Counted from the stretch's first letter, positions 32,080 to 41,377 are shown. The stretch is DNA of 50,948 nucleotides from Rhodobacteraceae bacterium UBA6141 (GCA_002423245.1 DIVD01000041.1:64476-115423); one strand, 5' to 3'. Program-made: numbers and translations. Notes: generated by a model not told the origin, from the letters alone.

Positions 32080-32955
32080 ATGAGCCTTGAGCTTCTTCTT
32101 CAGGCGGCAGTGTCGGGGTTCCTGATGGGGGGCATCTACGCGCTGATCGCCCTCGCCCTGGCGCTGGTGTTCGGCGTGATGGGGGTGCTGAACTTCGCCC
32201 ATGGCGACCTGCTGATGATCGGCATGTACGGCGTGGTGCTGGTCAGCGCCGCCACGGGGCTCTCGCCGTTCCTGGCGGGGATCGTCATGGTGCCTGCGAT
32301 GATGGCGATCGGCTGGGTGGTCTTCGTGCTGCTCATCCGGCCGATCGTCGGCTCGGCGCCTCTGGTTCAGGCGCAGCTGACCATCGGGCTGTCCTTCGTG
32401 ATCCAGAGCGCGGCGCTTCTGTGGTTCGGGGCCGACCTCTTCAACGTGCCCAGCGAGCTTGCCGCCTCGCCGATCCGGCTGGGCGCCATCGTGATCAGCC
32501 TGCCGCTGCTGATCGGCTTTGTCGTCGCGCTGGTGGCGTCGGGGCTGCTGGCCTGGTTCCTGTCGGCGACCGTCTGGGGATACCGGGTCCGCGCCACGGC
32601 GGAAGACCCGGTGATGGCGCAGCTTTGCGGCGTGCCGGTGCAGCGCGTGCAGAGGTGGGTCTTCGTCTGCGCGACGGGATCGCTGGCGATCGCGGCCGGC
32701 TGCCTGATGGGGTTCTATCACGTCACCCCGGTGGTGGGGCTTCAGTTCAGCGTTCTGTCCCTGCTGATCGTGGTGCTGGGCGGGCTCGGCGATCTGCGCG
32801 GCGCCATGGTGGCGGCGCTGGTTCTGGGCGTGGCCGAGGCGCTGACCAGCGCCATCTTCAACAGCGCCTCGGCACCGGCGGCGCTTTACGTCCTGTTCGG
32901 CGCCGCGCTGTTGCTGAAGCCGCACGGCCTTCTGGGACGGGGAGCGGCAGTATGA
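32080..32955 (+). CDS. livH: LivH-type ABC transporter permease
   Basis: A 291-residue inner-membrane permease with about eight hydrophobic segments. GGIYALIALALALVFGVMGV and NFAHGDLLMIGMYG are LivH hallmarks; RVRATAEDPVMAQLCGVPVQ is the EAA-like coupling loop. ATG at 32080 has GGGAG eight bases before it; an upstream GTG (32071) is less likely. The stop overlaps the next start by four bases. Confidence 0.92.
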   Translation: MSLELLLQAAVSGFLMGGIYALIALALALVFGVMGVLNFAHGDLLMIGMYGVVLVSAATGLSPFLAGIVMVPAMMAIGWVVFVLLIRPIVGSAPLVQAQLTIGLSFVIQSAALLWFGADLFNVPSELAASPIRLGAIVISLPLLIGFVVALVASGLLAWFLSATVWGYRVRATAEDPVMAQLCGVPVQRVQRWVFVCATGSLAIAAGCLMGFYHVTPVVGLQFSVLSLLIVVLGGLGDLRGAMVAALVLGVAEALTSAIFNSASAPAALYVLFGAALLLKPHGLLGRGAAV

Positions 32956-34838
32956 AGAGCACCTCGGAAATCGCCGCCCGGCCCGAACATGCCCCGGCTG
33001 GGGCCATCGCGGCCGTGCTGCGCAGCGAGGGGGCCGTCGCCGCCCTGCTCGTCTGGGTGGTGGTGGCGATCGCCCTGACCATGCTGAACGGCTACTGGGT
33101 CAGCGTCGCGGTGATGATGCTGGTCTGGTGCTACCTCTGCACCGCCTGGAACCTGATCGGCGGCTATGTCGGACAGATCTCGTTCGGCCACGGGGCCTTC
33201 TTCGGGGTCGGGGCCTATTGCTCCGCCTACCTGTCCACCACCTACGGGGCCAGCCCCTGGCTGGGGATGATCCTCGGCATGGGCCTTTCGGCGGTGCTGG
33301 CCCTGGCGGTGGGCTACATTCCCTTCCGCCGGGGTCTCAGCCATCTGGTCTTCGCGCTGCTGACGCTGGCCCTCGCCTATGCGGCTCTCTACGGGGTGTC
33401 GGGGGTCCGCGCCCTTGGCGGCACCAACGGCATGTTCATGTCGCTTGACGAGACCGGCCTCGCAGCCCTGCGCTTCCGGGACCTCTGGCCCTATCTGATC
33501 GTGATGGCGGCCTTCAACACGGTGCTCCTGCTCGTGCTGCAGGTGCTTTTGAACTCGCGCTACGGCTTCATCTGGCGCGCCACCCGCGACAACGAGGCCG
33601 CGGCGGCGGCATCGGGCATCAACCTCTTCAGGTCCAAGCAGCTTGCCTTTGCCATCAGCGCCGCGGCGACGGCGGTGGCGGGCGGCTTCTACGCGCAGTT
33701 CGTGGGATTCATCGACCCGCATTCGGTGCTGGGTGTTCATGTGATCATCCAGATCCTGCTGTTCTCGGTCGTCGGCGGCACCGGCACCCTTCTGGGCCCG
33801 GTCGTGGGCACCTTCGTGCTGTTCCCCCTGGGCGAGATCATGCGCGTGCAACTGATGTCGCTCGAGGCGGGTTCGCATCAGCTGGTCTACGGGGTCGCGT
33901 TGGTCGCGGTGATCCTGCTTCTGCCGGGCGGGTTGATCGGCGTGCTGCGCAGGGCGATGGGCGGGCGGTGGTTCCCCGCCTTCAGCCTTGCCGTGCCGCA
34001 CGGCGCGTCTGCCGAGCCGCTGCCCCGGCGCCGCGCCGCCGAGGTCGAGGAGGGTGCGCCCATCCTCATTGCCGAGGCCGTAGGCCGCGACTTCGGCGGC
34101 GTGGTCGCGCTGCGGTCGGTCGATCTCGAGGTTCGCCGCGGCGAAATCCTTGGCCTGATCGGCCCCAACGGCGCCGGCAAGACGACCTTCTTCAACCTGC
34201 TCGGCGGCAGCTTCCCCCCAAGCCGCGGCCGGATCAGCCTCGCGGGGCAGCGCGTCGATGGGCTGGCCCCGCATGAATGCACCCAACTGGGCATCGCGCG
34301 CACCTTCCAGATCACCCAGACCTTCGCCTCCTTCACGGTGGCCGAGGCGGTGTTCACCGCAGCCCTTCCGGGCCGCACCTTCGCCGAAGCGCGCAGCATC
34401 GCCGGCCGGGTGCTTGCCCGGGTCGGGCTCGAGGCGCGCCGGGACGTGGCCTGCGCCGAACTCACCCTGTCCGAGCAGCGCCGGCTGGAGATCGCGCGCG
34501 CCCTCGCGACCGGTCCCTCGCTCCTGCTGCTCGACGAGGTCATGGCGGGACTTACCCCGACCGAGGTGACCGGCGTGATCGCGCTGGTCCGCAGCCTGCG
34601 CGCGGAGGGGATCACCGTGGTGATCATCGAGCATGTGATGCACGCGGTGATGGAGCTTTGCGACCGGATCGTGGTGCTGGACGCGGGCGCCGTGATCGCA
34701 CAGGGGCTGCCGCACGAGGTAAGCCGCGACCCCCGCGTGATCGAGGCCTATCTCGGCAAGCGCGCCCAGCAGTTCGCAGCAGCCGCAACGTCCGGGGACG
34801 CGGACCGGCATGGAGGAAGCCCGAATGATGATGTTTGA
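32952..34838 (+). CDS. LivM-LivG fusion: permease joined to ATPase
   Basis: A 628-residue protein uniting two subunits normally encoded apart. Residues about 1-345 are a LivM permease (NLIGGYVGQISFGHGAFFGV, TNGMFMSL, RATRDNEAAAAASGINLFRS). A linker of about 25 residues (SAEPLPRRRAAEVEEGA) leads to a LivG ATPase: Walker A GPNGAGKTT near residue 404, FQITQTFASFTV, signature LTLSEQRRLEIARAL near 504, Walker B LLLLDEVMAGLTP and switch His in IIEHVMH. No stop or frameshift separates the parts. It overlaps livH by four bases and the dehydrogenase by 14. Confidence 0.93.
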   Translation: MKSTSEIAARPEHAPAGAIAAVLRSEGAVAALLVWVVVAIALTMLNGYWVSVAVMMLVWCYLCTAWNLIGGYVGQISFGHGAFFGVGAYCSAYLSTTYGASPWLGMILGMGLSAVLALAVGYIPFRRGLSHLVFALLTLALAYAALYGVSGVRALGGTNGMFMSLDETGLAALRFRDLWPYLIVMAAFNTVLLLVLQVLLNSRYGFIWRATRDNEAAAAASGINLFRSKQLAFAISAAATAVAGGFYAQFVGFIDPHSVLGVHVIIQILLFSVVGGTGTLLGPVVGTFVLFPLGEIMRVQLMSLEAGSHQLVYGVALVAVILLLPGGLIGVLRRAMGGRWFPAFSLAVPHGASAEPLPRRRAAEVEEGAPILIAEAVGRDFGGVVALRSVDLEVRRGEILGLIGPNGAGKTTFFNLLGGSFPPSRGRISLAGQRVDGLAPHECTQLGIARTFQITQTFASFTVAEAVFTAALPGRTFAEARSIAGRVLARVGLEARRDVACAELTLSEQRRLEIARALATGPSLLLLDEVMAGLTPTEVTGVIALVRSLRAEGITVVIIEHVMHAVMELCDRIVVLDAGAVIAQGLPHEVSRDPRVIEAYLGKRAQQFAAAATSGDADRHGGSPNDDV

Positions 34839-36000
34839 TCTGCCCGATGATGTCAGGGATGTGCAGCAGATGGTGCGGCGCGTCGCGACCGAGCGCGTGG
34901 CGCCCCGCGCCCACCAGATCGACCGAAGCGGGGAATACCCGCAGGACATGTTCGATCTGCTGCGCGAACTGGGGATGTTCACCCTGCCCTTCCCGAAGGA
35001 ACATGGCGGCATGGGAAGCCAGCTTGCCGCCTGCGTGGCAGTCGAGGAACTGGCGCGGGTCTGCTACAACACCGCCTATCTGCTGATCGTGCAGTGGGTT
35101 CCGTTCGGCGCGATCCTGTTCGGCGGCGACGAGGCACAGAAGGCCCGCTTCCTGCCCGGCCTGGCGGATGGCAGCCTGCGCAGCGCCGTGGCGGTGACCG
35201 AGCCGCAAAGCGGATCGGATGTCGCCGGCATCCGCACCCGCGCGGTGCGCGAGGGCGACGCCTACCGCATCAACGGCCAGAAGATATGGAGCACCAACTC
35301 GGCGATCGCCGATTTCGTTCTGGTCGCGGCCAAGACCGGCGCCAGCGACAGCACCGGCGAGATCAACTTCTTCATCGTCGAGAAGGGAACGAAGGGCTTC
35401 GAGATCGGCCGCAAGGAAGACAAGCTCGGCGCCCGCGGCGTGCCCTCGAACGCCCTGCACTTCGAGGACGTGATCGTGCCCGCCGCCAACCGGCTCGGCC
35501 CCGAGGGCAAGGGCTTCAAGATCGTGATGGAGGCGTTCAACCAGTCGCGCCCGATCATCGGGGCGCGCGGCGTCGGGCTGGCCCAGGGGGCGATGGAACT
35601 GGCGCGCGACTTCATCCTCGAGCGGCAGGCCTTCGGGCAGGCGGTGTCCGATTTCCAGGGCGTGCGCTGGATGATCGCCGACATGGCAACCGGCATCGAG
35701 GCTTCGCGCCTGCTGGTCTATCGCGCCGCCGCCCTGGTGGATGCCGGCAAGACCGGAACCGAACTGGCCGCGGCGGCCGCGATGGCCAAGCGTTTCGCCA
35801 CCGACACCGCGATGCAGGTGGCCCAGGATGCCGTCCAGCTTTTCGGGGCGGCGGGTATCTCGAGCGAGGTGCCGATCAACCGCTACTTCCGCGATGCCAA
35901 GGTTCTGCAGATCATCGAGGGCACCAACCAGATTCAGCGCAACATCATCTCGAACACGGTGCTGGGCCGGCCCCGCAGCTCGGCCCGGGGCGCAAGATGA
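34825..36000 (+). CDS. Acyl-CoA dehydrogenase within the Liv-type operon
   Basis: A 391-residue acyl-CoA dehydrogenase: LPFPKEHGGMGSQ, AVTEPQSGSDVAGIRTRA and IWSTNSAIADFVLVAAKTG (flavin site), RQAFGQAVSDFQGVRWMIAD, and IIEGTNQIQRNII with the catalytic Glu. It converts an acyl-CoA to the 2-enoyl-CoA, passing electrons to ETF. The ATG at 34825 has GGAGG nine bases upstream and lies within the end of the fusion gene; an ATG at 34810 is an alternative. It is inserted between the two ATPase genes of a transporter, which ties import directly to degradation. Confidence 0.93.
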   Translation: MMMFDLPDDVRDVQQMVRRVATERVAPRAHQIDRSGEYPQDMFDLLRELGMFTLPFPKEHGGMGSQLAACVAVEELARVCYNTAYLLIVQWVPFGAILFGGDEAQKARFLPGLADGSLRSAVAVTEPQSGSDVAGIRTRAVREGDAYRINGQKIWSTNSAIADFVLVAAKTGASDSTGEINFFIVEKGTKGFEIGRKEDKLGARGVPSNALHFEDVIVPAANRLGPEGKGFKIVMEAFNQSRPIIGARGVGLAQGAMELARDFILERQAFGQAVSDFQGVRWMIADMATGIEASRLLVYRAAALVDAGKTGTELAAAAAMAKRFATDTAMQVAQDAVQLFGAAGISSEVPINRYFRDAKVLQIIEGTNQIQRNIISNTVLGRPRSSARGAR

Positions 36001-36701
36001 AGCTGTCGATCGAGGCTCTCGTCTCGGGCTACGGCCTCGTCGACGTGCTGCACGGCGTCAGCATCGAGATGGCCGAGGGCGAGGTGGTGGCGGTGATCGG
36101 GCCGAACGGCGCCGGCAAGTCCACCCTGCTGCGCACCATCTCGGGCCTGGTGGCGGCGCGCTCGGGAACGGTGCGCTATGACGGCAGGGAAATCGGCGGC
36201 CTCGCCGCGAGCGAGATTCCGCGCCTCGGCCTCGTGCATGTGCCCGAGGCGCGCCATGTCTTCGGCAAACTCACCGTCGAACAGAACCTGGTGGTCGGTG
36301 CAAGCGCCGCCCCCGCCGGCAGCCGCAAGGATGCGCTGGCCGAGGTCTACGATCTGTTTCCGATGCTGGGACAGAAGGCGCGCGAGCTTGCCGGGGGGCT
36401 CTCCGGCGGTCAGCAGCAGATGCTGGCGGTCGGGCGCGCGCTCATGGCCCGCCCCGGCATGATCATGCTCGACGAACCGTCGCTGGGACTGGCTCCCCTG
36501 GTGGTCGAGCAGATGTACGAGGCGCTCGACGGGCTTCGCCGCAGCGGCCTGACCATCCTTCTGGTGGAACAGGATGTCTACATGGCGCTCGACTTCGCGA
36601 GCCGCGCCTATGTGCTCGAGAACGGCCGGATCGCGCTCGCCGGGGCCTCCGCTGCCCTGCGTCACGACGATCACGTGCGCCGGTCCTATCTGGGCATCTG
36701 A
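35997..36701 (+). CDS. livF: LivF-type ABC transporter ATPase
   Basis: A 234-residue ATPase: GPNGAGKSTLLRTISGL (Walker A), HVPEARHVFGKLTVEQNLVV (with the LivF-typical PE-R-VF), LSGGQQQMLAVGRALM, MIMLDEPSLGLAP, and a VEQD switch region in which Gln stands where His is usual, as in LivF proteins. It shares ATGA with the dehydrogenase stop. Partner of the ATPase half of the fusion protein, completing the transporter. Confidence 0.93.
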   Translation: MKLSIEALVSGYGLVDVLHGVSIEMAEGEVVAVIGPNGAGKSTLLRTISGLVAARSGTVRYDGREIGGLAASEIPRLGLVHVPEARHVFGKLTVEQNLVVGASAAPAGSRKDALAEVYDLFPMLGQKARELAGGLSGGQQQMLAVGRALMARPGMIMLDEPSLGLAPLVVEQMYEALDGLRRSGLTILLVEQDVYMALDFASRAYVLENGRIALAGASAALRHDDHVRRSYLGI

Positions 36702-36738
36702 CCTTCGCCGACGGGCGAGATCCGGTGGACAGGCCCCC

Positions 36739-37110
36739 CTACACGAAGCCGCGCCAGACCAGCACGCCCACCACCAGCGCGGCGGTCACGACCAGCGCCA
36801 GCGCGGCGGACGCGGCAAGGTCCAGCGCATGGCCGCGCAGCCGCGCCCCCCGCCCCAGCGGGCGCAGGTAGCGCAGGCAGGCGTCATGGGCCGCCGTCAC
36901 CCGCCTGTGGTCCAGTTGCCGCAGCAGCTTTGGCATCTGCGCCTGCTCCGCCGCCGCCGCCAGCAGTTCTGCCTCTGCCCGGACGCGCCGCGGCAGGGCC
37001 CGCCCGCCCCGGCGCAGCTTTGCCGCGAGCCCCGCGCCGCGGATCCGCAGCCGCTCCTCCATCAGCGCCGCCACCCGGTCCGCCATCTGCTGCACGCTCG
37101 CGCCGCCCAT
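36739..37110 (-). CDS. Conserved hypothetical membrane-tail protein
   Basis: A 123-residue basic protein: an N-terminal helical part (SVQQMADRVAALMEERLRIR, GLAAKLRRGGRALPRRVRAE), PKLLRQLDHRRVTAAHDACL in the middle, and a single C-terminal hydrophobic segment (SAALALVVTAALVVGVLVW). Looks like a cytoplasmic helical domain with a membrane anchor. Similar proteins occur in Rhodobacteraceae but I know no function. Convergent with livF (37-base gap). Confidence 0.7.
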   Translation of the reverse strand: MGGASVQQMADRVAALMEERLRIRGAGLAAKLRRGGRALPRRVRAEAELLAAAAEQAQMPKLLRQLDHRRVTAAHDACLRYLRPLGRGARLRGHALDLAASAALALVVTAALVVGVLVWRGFV

Positions 37111-37366
37111 TCCCGCATCCTTCCGCCCCGCCCCGCGCCCGGCCTTGCCTTGCGCCCCCCGTCAGGTTGTTCACCCCTGCAGGGGGTGAGAGGCCATCGG
37201 GTACCGAGTGTGGTCCTGATCGGCCGAACCCGTCAAGCCAGCGCGGCAGATCGTGGTTTCGAGCCTCTGGCACCCCTCTGGCACCCCGCGCCGGGCTTGC
37301 GCGCGGAGCGCCGGTCATGCAAGGCTGGAAGTCCAGTCGGCCTGCCACATGGGGCTCCTTTCACAG

Positions 37367-37876
37367 ATGACACCGCGCGGACACCGCCGCCTGATCCTGA
37401 TCCGCCACGCCAAGTCCTCCTGGGCCGATGCCGGGATGAGTGACCACGACCGCCCGCTGAACCCGCGCGGCAGGCGCGCCGCGGCGGAACTGGGCCGCTG
37501 GCTCGGCGCGCGCGGCTATCTGCCCGACCAGGTGCTGTGCTCGACCGCCGCCCGCACGCGCGAAACCTTCGCGCGGCTCGGGCTGAGCGGCGCGCCGGAG
37601 CCCGAGCTGCAACCGGCGCTCTATCAGGCCGAACCCGCCGCGATGCTGGCCGCGCTGAAACGCGCGACGGGGCAGGTGGTGATGATGCTGGGCCACAATC
37701 CCGGCATCGCCGCCCTTGCCGCGCTGCTGCCGGCAGAGCCGCCGCGCCATCCCGATTTCCCCCGCTTCCCGACCGCCGCCACGCTGGTGGTGGATTTCGA
37801 GATCGACAGTTGGGCGGATGTCGAACCCCATCGCGGCGCGGCGCTGGATTTCTTCGTGCCGTCTGGACGCGACTGA
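37367..37876 (+). CDS. sixA: Phosphohistidine phosphatase, SixA family
   Basis: A 169-residue histidine phosphatase: LILIRHAKSSWAD holds the RHG-type motif whose His takes the phosphate, RPLNPRGRRAAAELGRWL and CSTAARTRET follow, and MMLGHNPGIAALA carries the second His. SixA removes phosphate from phosphohistidine proteins. The start is uncertain: ATG at 37367 gives the usual short N-terminus (MTPRGHRRLIL), but neither it nor the ATG at 37349 has a clear ribosome site. Confidence 0.85.
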   Translation: MTPRGHRRLILIRHAKSSWADAGMSDHDRPLNPRGRRAAAELGRWLGARGYLPDQVLCSTAARTRETFARLGLSGAPEPELQPALYQAEPAAMLAALKRATGQVVMMLGHNPGIAALAALLPAEPPRHPDFPRFPTAATLVVDFEIDSWADVEPHRGAALDFFVPSGRD

Positions 37877-37914
37877 ATGGCACAGGGGCGCGCCCCGCCC
37901 CTCCTGCCCCCGCG

Positions 37915-37964
37915 CTTCTTGCTGGCACAAATATCCCGGGGGGTCCGGGGGGCTGGCCCCCCGG
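37915..37964. repeat. Dispersed intergenic repeat, copy 2
   Basis: CTTCTTGCTGGCACAAATAT, then CCCGGGGGGTCCGGGGGGC and TGGCCCCCCGG; reverse complement of the repeat at 21708-21752 with few changes. The CCGGGGGGC/GCCCCCCGG-type stem sits between the convergent sixA and bztD genes, where it could end or protect both transcripts. Confidence 0.75.
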
Positions 37965-38000
37965 CTTTGCATCGGTCCGGGAGCGCAGCGTCCCGGCCCC

Positions 38001-38792
38001 TCAATGCCCGAGGATCTGGCTCAGGAACAACTTCGTGCGCTCGCTCTGCGGGTTGTTGAAGAACTCGTAGGGCTCGTTCTGCTCGACGATCTGGCCCTGG
38101 TCCATGAAGATCACCCGGTTCGCCACCGCCTGCGCGAAGCCCATCTCGTGCGTCACGCAGATCATGGTCATGCCTTCCTCGGCAAGGCCGATCATGGTGT
38201 CGAGCACCTCCTTGATCATCTCGGGATCCAGCGCCGAGGTCGGCTCGTCGAACAGCATGATCCGCGGCTTCATGCACAGGCTGCGCGCGATGGCGACGCG
38301 CTGCTGCTGGCCCCCCGACAACTGGCCGGGATATTTGTGCGCCTGTTCCGGGATCTTGACCTTCTCCAGAAAGTACATCGCCGTCTCCTCGGCCTCGCGC
38401 CTGGGGATCTTGCGGACCCAGATCGGCGCGAGGGTGAGGTTCTCGAGCACGGTCAGGTGCGGGAACAGGTTGAAATGCTGGAACACCATCCCGACCTCGG
38501 AGCGGACCTTGTCGATGTTCTTGATGTCGCTGGTCAGTTCGGTCCCGTCCACGACGATCTTGCCGGACTGGTGTTCCTCCAGCCGGTTGATGCAGCGGAT
38601 CAGCGTGGACTTTCCCGAGCCGGAGGGGCCGGCGATCACGATGCGCTCGCCGCGCATCACGGTCAGGTTGATGTCCCGCAGCACATGGAAGCTGCCGAAC
38701 CACTTGTTCATGCTGGTGATCTGGATGGCGATCTCGTCCGAAACCTGCATCTGGCTGCGGTTGATCTCGCGGGCGGCTTGCGTGTCCGACAT
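38001..38792 (-). CDS. bztD: Polar amino acid ABC transporter ATPase (BztD/AapP)
   Basis: A 263-residue ATPase: NKWFGSFHVLRDINLTV, Walker A GPSGSGKSTLIRCINRLE, VFQHFNLFPHLTVLEN, signature LSGGQQQRVAIARSL, Walker B IMLFDEPTSALDPEMIKEVL, and switch CVTHEMGFA. This is the profile of polar amino acid uptake ATPases. It follows bztC by ten bases and is the last gene of the operon. Extra N-terminal residues (SDTQAAREINRSQMQVSDE) are usual in Bzt/Aap members. Confidence 0.95.
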   Translation of the reverse strand: MSDTQAAREINRSQMQVSDEIAIQITSMNKWFGSFHVLRDINLTVMRGERIVIAGPSGSGKSTLIRCINRLEEHQSGKIVVDGTELTSDIKNIDKVRSEVGMVFQHFNLFPHLTVLENLTLAPIWVRKIPRREAEETAMYFLEKVKIPEQAHKYPGQLSGGQQQRVAIARSLCMKPRIMLFDEPTSALDPEMIKEVLDTMIGLAEEGMTMICVTHEMGFAQAVANRVIFMDQGQIVEQNEPYEFFNNPQSERTKLFLSQILGH

Positions 38793-38802
38793 CGGGCTGC
38801 TC

Positions 38803-40122
38803 CTAACGATGGTCGCGTTTCAGCTTGCCCTCGAGATACATCGAGTAGCGCGACATGCCGAAGTTGAAGATGAAGAAGATGGCGCCGACAAACATGAACG
38901 GCTCCCAGTAGATGCCCTTCCACTCGATCGAGGCGCGGACGGCGTCGGTGATGCCCTTCAGCGGGTCGAGCAGGCCGACGAAGATCACCAGCGTCGTGTC
39001 CTTGAACAGGCCGATGAAGGTGGACACGATGCCCGGGATCGAGATTTTCAGCGCCTGCGGCAGCACGATCAGCCGCATGGATTTCCAGTAGTCGAGCCCG
39101 AGACTGTCCGCGGCCTCGTACTGGCCGCGCGGCAGGGCGGCAAGGCCGCCGCGGATCACCTCGGCGATATAGGCCGCGGCGAACAGCGTGACCATGATGA
39201 TGACGCGCAGGATGATGTCGAAATTGGTGCCCGGCGGCAGGAAGTAGTTCAGCAGCAGCGAAGCGGTGAACAGCAGGGTGATCAGCGGCACACCGCGGAT
39301 GAACTCGATGAAGCCGACCGACAGCGCCTTGACCAGCAGCATGTCCGACCGGCGCCCGAGCGCCAGCACGATCCCCAGCGGCAGGGACAGCGAGATCGCC
39401 GCGACGCCGATGGTGATCGACAGCACGAACCCGCCGAAGGCATCCGAGCGGACCTCGCGCACCCAGAGCGGGAACAGGCGGTCAAGCTGGTCGGCCACGG
39501 GGCCCGCGGCGAACAGCCACCACAGGATCGGCAGCAGCACCGCCGCGAGCGGCGCGACCAGCGGCAGGCCGGTGCGGCGTCCGAGCGCCGCCCCCGCCCA
39601 GCCGACGACGAAGCCCGCCATCGCCATCAGCGGCACCCAGAGCGAGCCGCCCCAGAGCAGGATATAGGCCACCGCCGGATAGAGGGCACTGCCCCGGATC
39701 AGCTTGCGCGGCAGTTGCGAGAACAGGATCGGGGCCAGCGCCACGAACAGCAGCACCAGCGCCAGCACCGGGCGCCAGTAGAGCTCGGACGGATAGAAGC
39801 CGAACAGGAACTGGTTCCAGCGCTCGCGGATCACGGCCCAGCAGGCGCCATGCGCGCCCTCGCCCCAGCGCTCCGCGATGATCTGCCGGCACTCGGGCAG
39901 CGAGTTCGCCTTCCAGACGCCGTGCAGGAACCAGGGCAGCGCGGCCTGCGCCAGCCAGATCACCACGGCGATGCCAACCAGAGTCAGGATGGTGTTGAGC
40001 ACGCCCGAGAACAGGTTCTCGCGCAGCCATTTGACCGCGCCCACCTCCGACACCGGGGGCGCCGCCTGCGGCAGCATCGTCTCGCGGACATAGGCGACGG
40101 TCTCGGCGTGGGTGTCGCTCAT
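38803..40122 (-). CDS. bztC: Polar amino acid ABC transporter permease (BztC/AapM)
   Basis: A 439-residue permease, longer than ordinary HisM-like permeases because of a big N-terminal extension with a periplasmic insert (about residues 60-130, WKANSLPECRQIIAERWGEG), as known for BztC/AapM. The C-terminal half has the coupling motif EAADSLGLDYWKSMRLIVLP and FIEFIRGVPLITLLF. One base separates it from bztB. Confidence 0.95.
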   Translation of the reverse strand: MSDTHAETVAYVRETMLPQAAPPVSEVGAVKWLRENLFSGVLNTILTLVGIAVVIWLAQAALPWFLHGVWKANSLPECRQIIAERWGEGAHGACWAVIRERWNQFLFGFYPSELYWRPVLALVLLFVALAPILFSQLPRKLIRGSALYPAVAYILLWGGSLWVPLMAMAGFVVGWAGAALGRRTGLPLVAPLAAVLLPILWWLFAAGPVADQLDRLFPLWVREVRSDAFGGFVLSITIGVAAISLSLPLGIVLALGRRSDMLLVKALSVGFIEFIRGVPLITLLFTASLLLNYFLPPGTNFDIILRVIIMVTLFAAAYIAEVIRGGLAALPRGQYEAADSLGLDYWKSMRLIVLPQALKISIPGIVSTFIGLFKDTTLVIFVGLLDPLKGITDAVRASIEWKGIYWEPFMFVGAIFFIFNFGMSRYSMYLEGKLKRDHR

Positions 40123-40123
40123 C

Positions 40124-41377
40124 TCAACGCTCCTTCAGCTTGACGGAGTTGTTGTAGAGGTTCATCACCCCCGAGATCACGAGGCTGATGGCAAGGTAGA
40201 TCAGCATCATCAGCAGCACGGCCTCCAGCTCTCGTCCGGTCTGGTTGAGCGTGATGCCCCCCAGCGTGCCGCGCAGGTCCATGTAGCCGACGGCGATGGC
40301 CAGCGAGGAGTTCTTGGTGATGTTGAGGTATTGCGAGATCAGCGGCGGCACGATCACCCGCAGCGCCTGCGGCAGGATCACGAGCCGCATCGTGTGGCCC
40401 GGGCGCAGGCCGAGCGCGAAGGCGGCCTCGGTCTGACCGTGCGAGACGGAGGCGATGCCGGCGCGCACGATCTCTGCGATGAAGGCGGTGGTGTAGAGCG
40501 TCAGGCCCAGCCACAGCGCCATCAGCGAGTTCGACACGTTGATGCCGCCGGTGAAGTTGAAGCCGCGCAGTTGCGGCCGCTCGACGTGAAAGCCGAGCGC
40601 GACAAGCAGCAGCAGCAGCGGCAGCACCAGAACGGCGAGGCTTTTCCACCAGGTCACCGGGCGGATGCCCGTGGCGTTCTGCACCCGGGTCGCCCGCGCG
40701 AGGATCGCGCGGTTGGCAAGGATGCTGCCGGTGATGACCACGATGATCGCCAGCAGATCGACGCTGACAAGGAACAGCCCGAGGTCGATATTGCCCAGCG
40801 AGCGCGAGAACAGCGGATCGGGCACGGCGGTATAGCGGTTGGTCAGCGCGACGCTGTCGAAGAGGATCATCGAGGCGGTGGGCGTGTCGCCCCGGAAGGC
40901 GTTGGGCGGAGGCATCACCTCGGTGAAGATCGCATAGGCCACGAGGATCCACAGCAGCACCGGGATGTTGCGGAACACCTCGACATAGACGGTGGTCAGG
41001 CGACCGATGATCCAGTTCGGCGACAGGCGCAGCACGCCGATGATCAGGCCAAGCACCGTGGCCGCCGCGCAGGACATGAAGGCCACCAGCAGCGTGTTCA
41101 GCAGCCCGACCAGCATGGCGCGCGCATGCGTGCTGTCGTTGGAATATTGCACCAGCGTCTGGTTGATGTCGTAGCCGGCGCGGTTCCACAGGAAACCGTA
41201 GCTGAAATCCTTGCCCAGCGTTTCGAGGTTGCGGATCGTGTTGTCCACCAGCCAGGCGACGCCGGCCATGAACAGCAGCAGCACGACGACCTGGATGGTC
41301 ATCGAGCGATAGCGCGTGTCGTAAAGCAGCATGCTCAACCGAAAGCTGGCTTTCGGCGCACCGGTCGCGGTTGCCAT
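40124..41377 (-). CDS. bztB: Polar amino acid ABC transporter permease (BztB/AapQ)
   Basis: A 417-residue permease: ASFRLSMLLYDTRYRSMTIQ at the start, NTLLVAFMSCAAATVLGLII and VYVEVFRNIPVLLWIL in the middle, and EAAFALGLRPGHTMRLVILP as coupling loop. The long N-terminal and central insert match BztB/AapQ. Forms a heterodimer with BztC. It is separated from bztA by a 139-base spacer with a strong hairpin. Confidence 0.95.
   Translation of the reverse strand: MATATGAPKASFRLSMLLYDTRYRSMTIQVVVLLLFMAGVAWLVDNTIRNLETLGKDFSYGFLWNRAGYDINQTLVQYSNDSTHARAMLVGLLNTLLVAFMSCAAATVLGLIIGVLRLSPNWIIGRLTTVYVEVFRNIPVLLWILVAYAIFTEVMPPPNAFRGDTPTASMILFDSVALTNRYTAVPDPLFSRSLGNIDLGLFLVSVDLLAIIVVITGSILANRAILARATRVQNATGIRPVTWWKSLAVLVLPLLLLLVALGFHVERPQLRGFNFTGGINVSNSLMALWLGLTLYTTAFIAEIVRAGIASVSHGQTEAAFALGLRPGHTMRLVILPQALRVIVPPLISQYLNITKNSSLAIAVGYMDLRGTLGGITLNQTGRELEAVLLMMLIYLAISLVISGVMNLYNNSVKLKER

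Noticed and set aside
37174..37185. Palindrome CCCCTGCAGGGG as an attachment or regulator site
   Set aside because: A single short GC palindrome in a GC-rich spacer with no integrase or second copy nearby.
37200..37300. tRNA-like remnant (GTGGTTTCGAGCC resembles a T arm)
   Set aside because: No acceptor, D or anticodon stem can be formed around it; the nearby CTCTGGCACCC doublet is a simple repeat.
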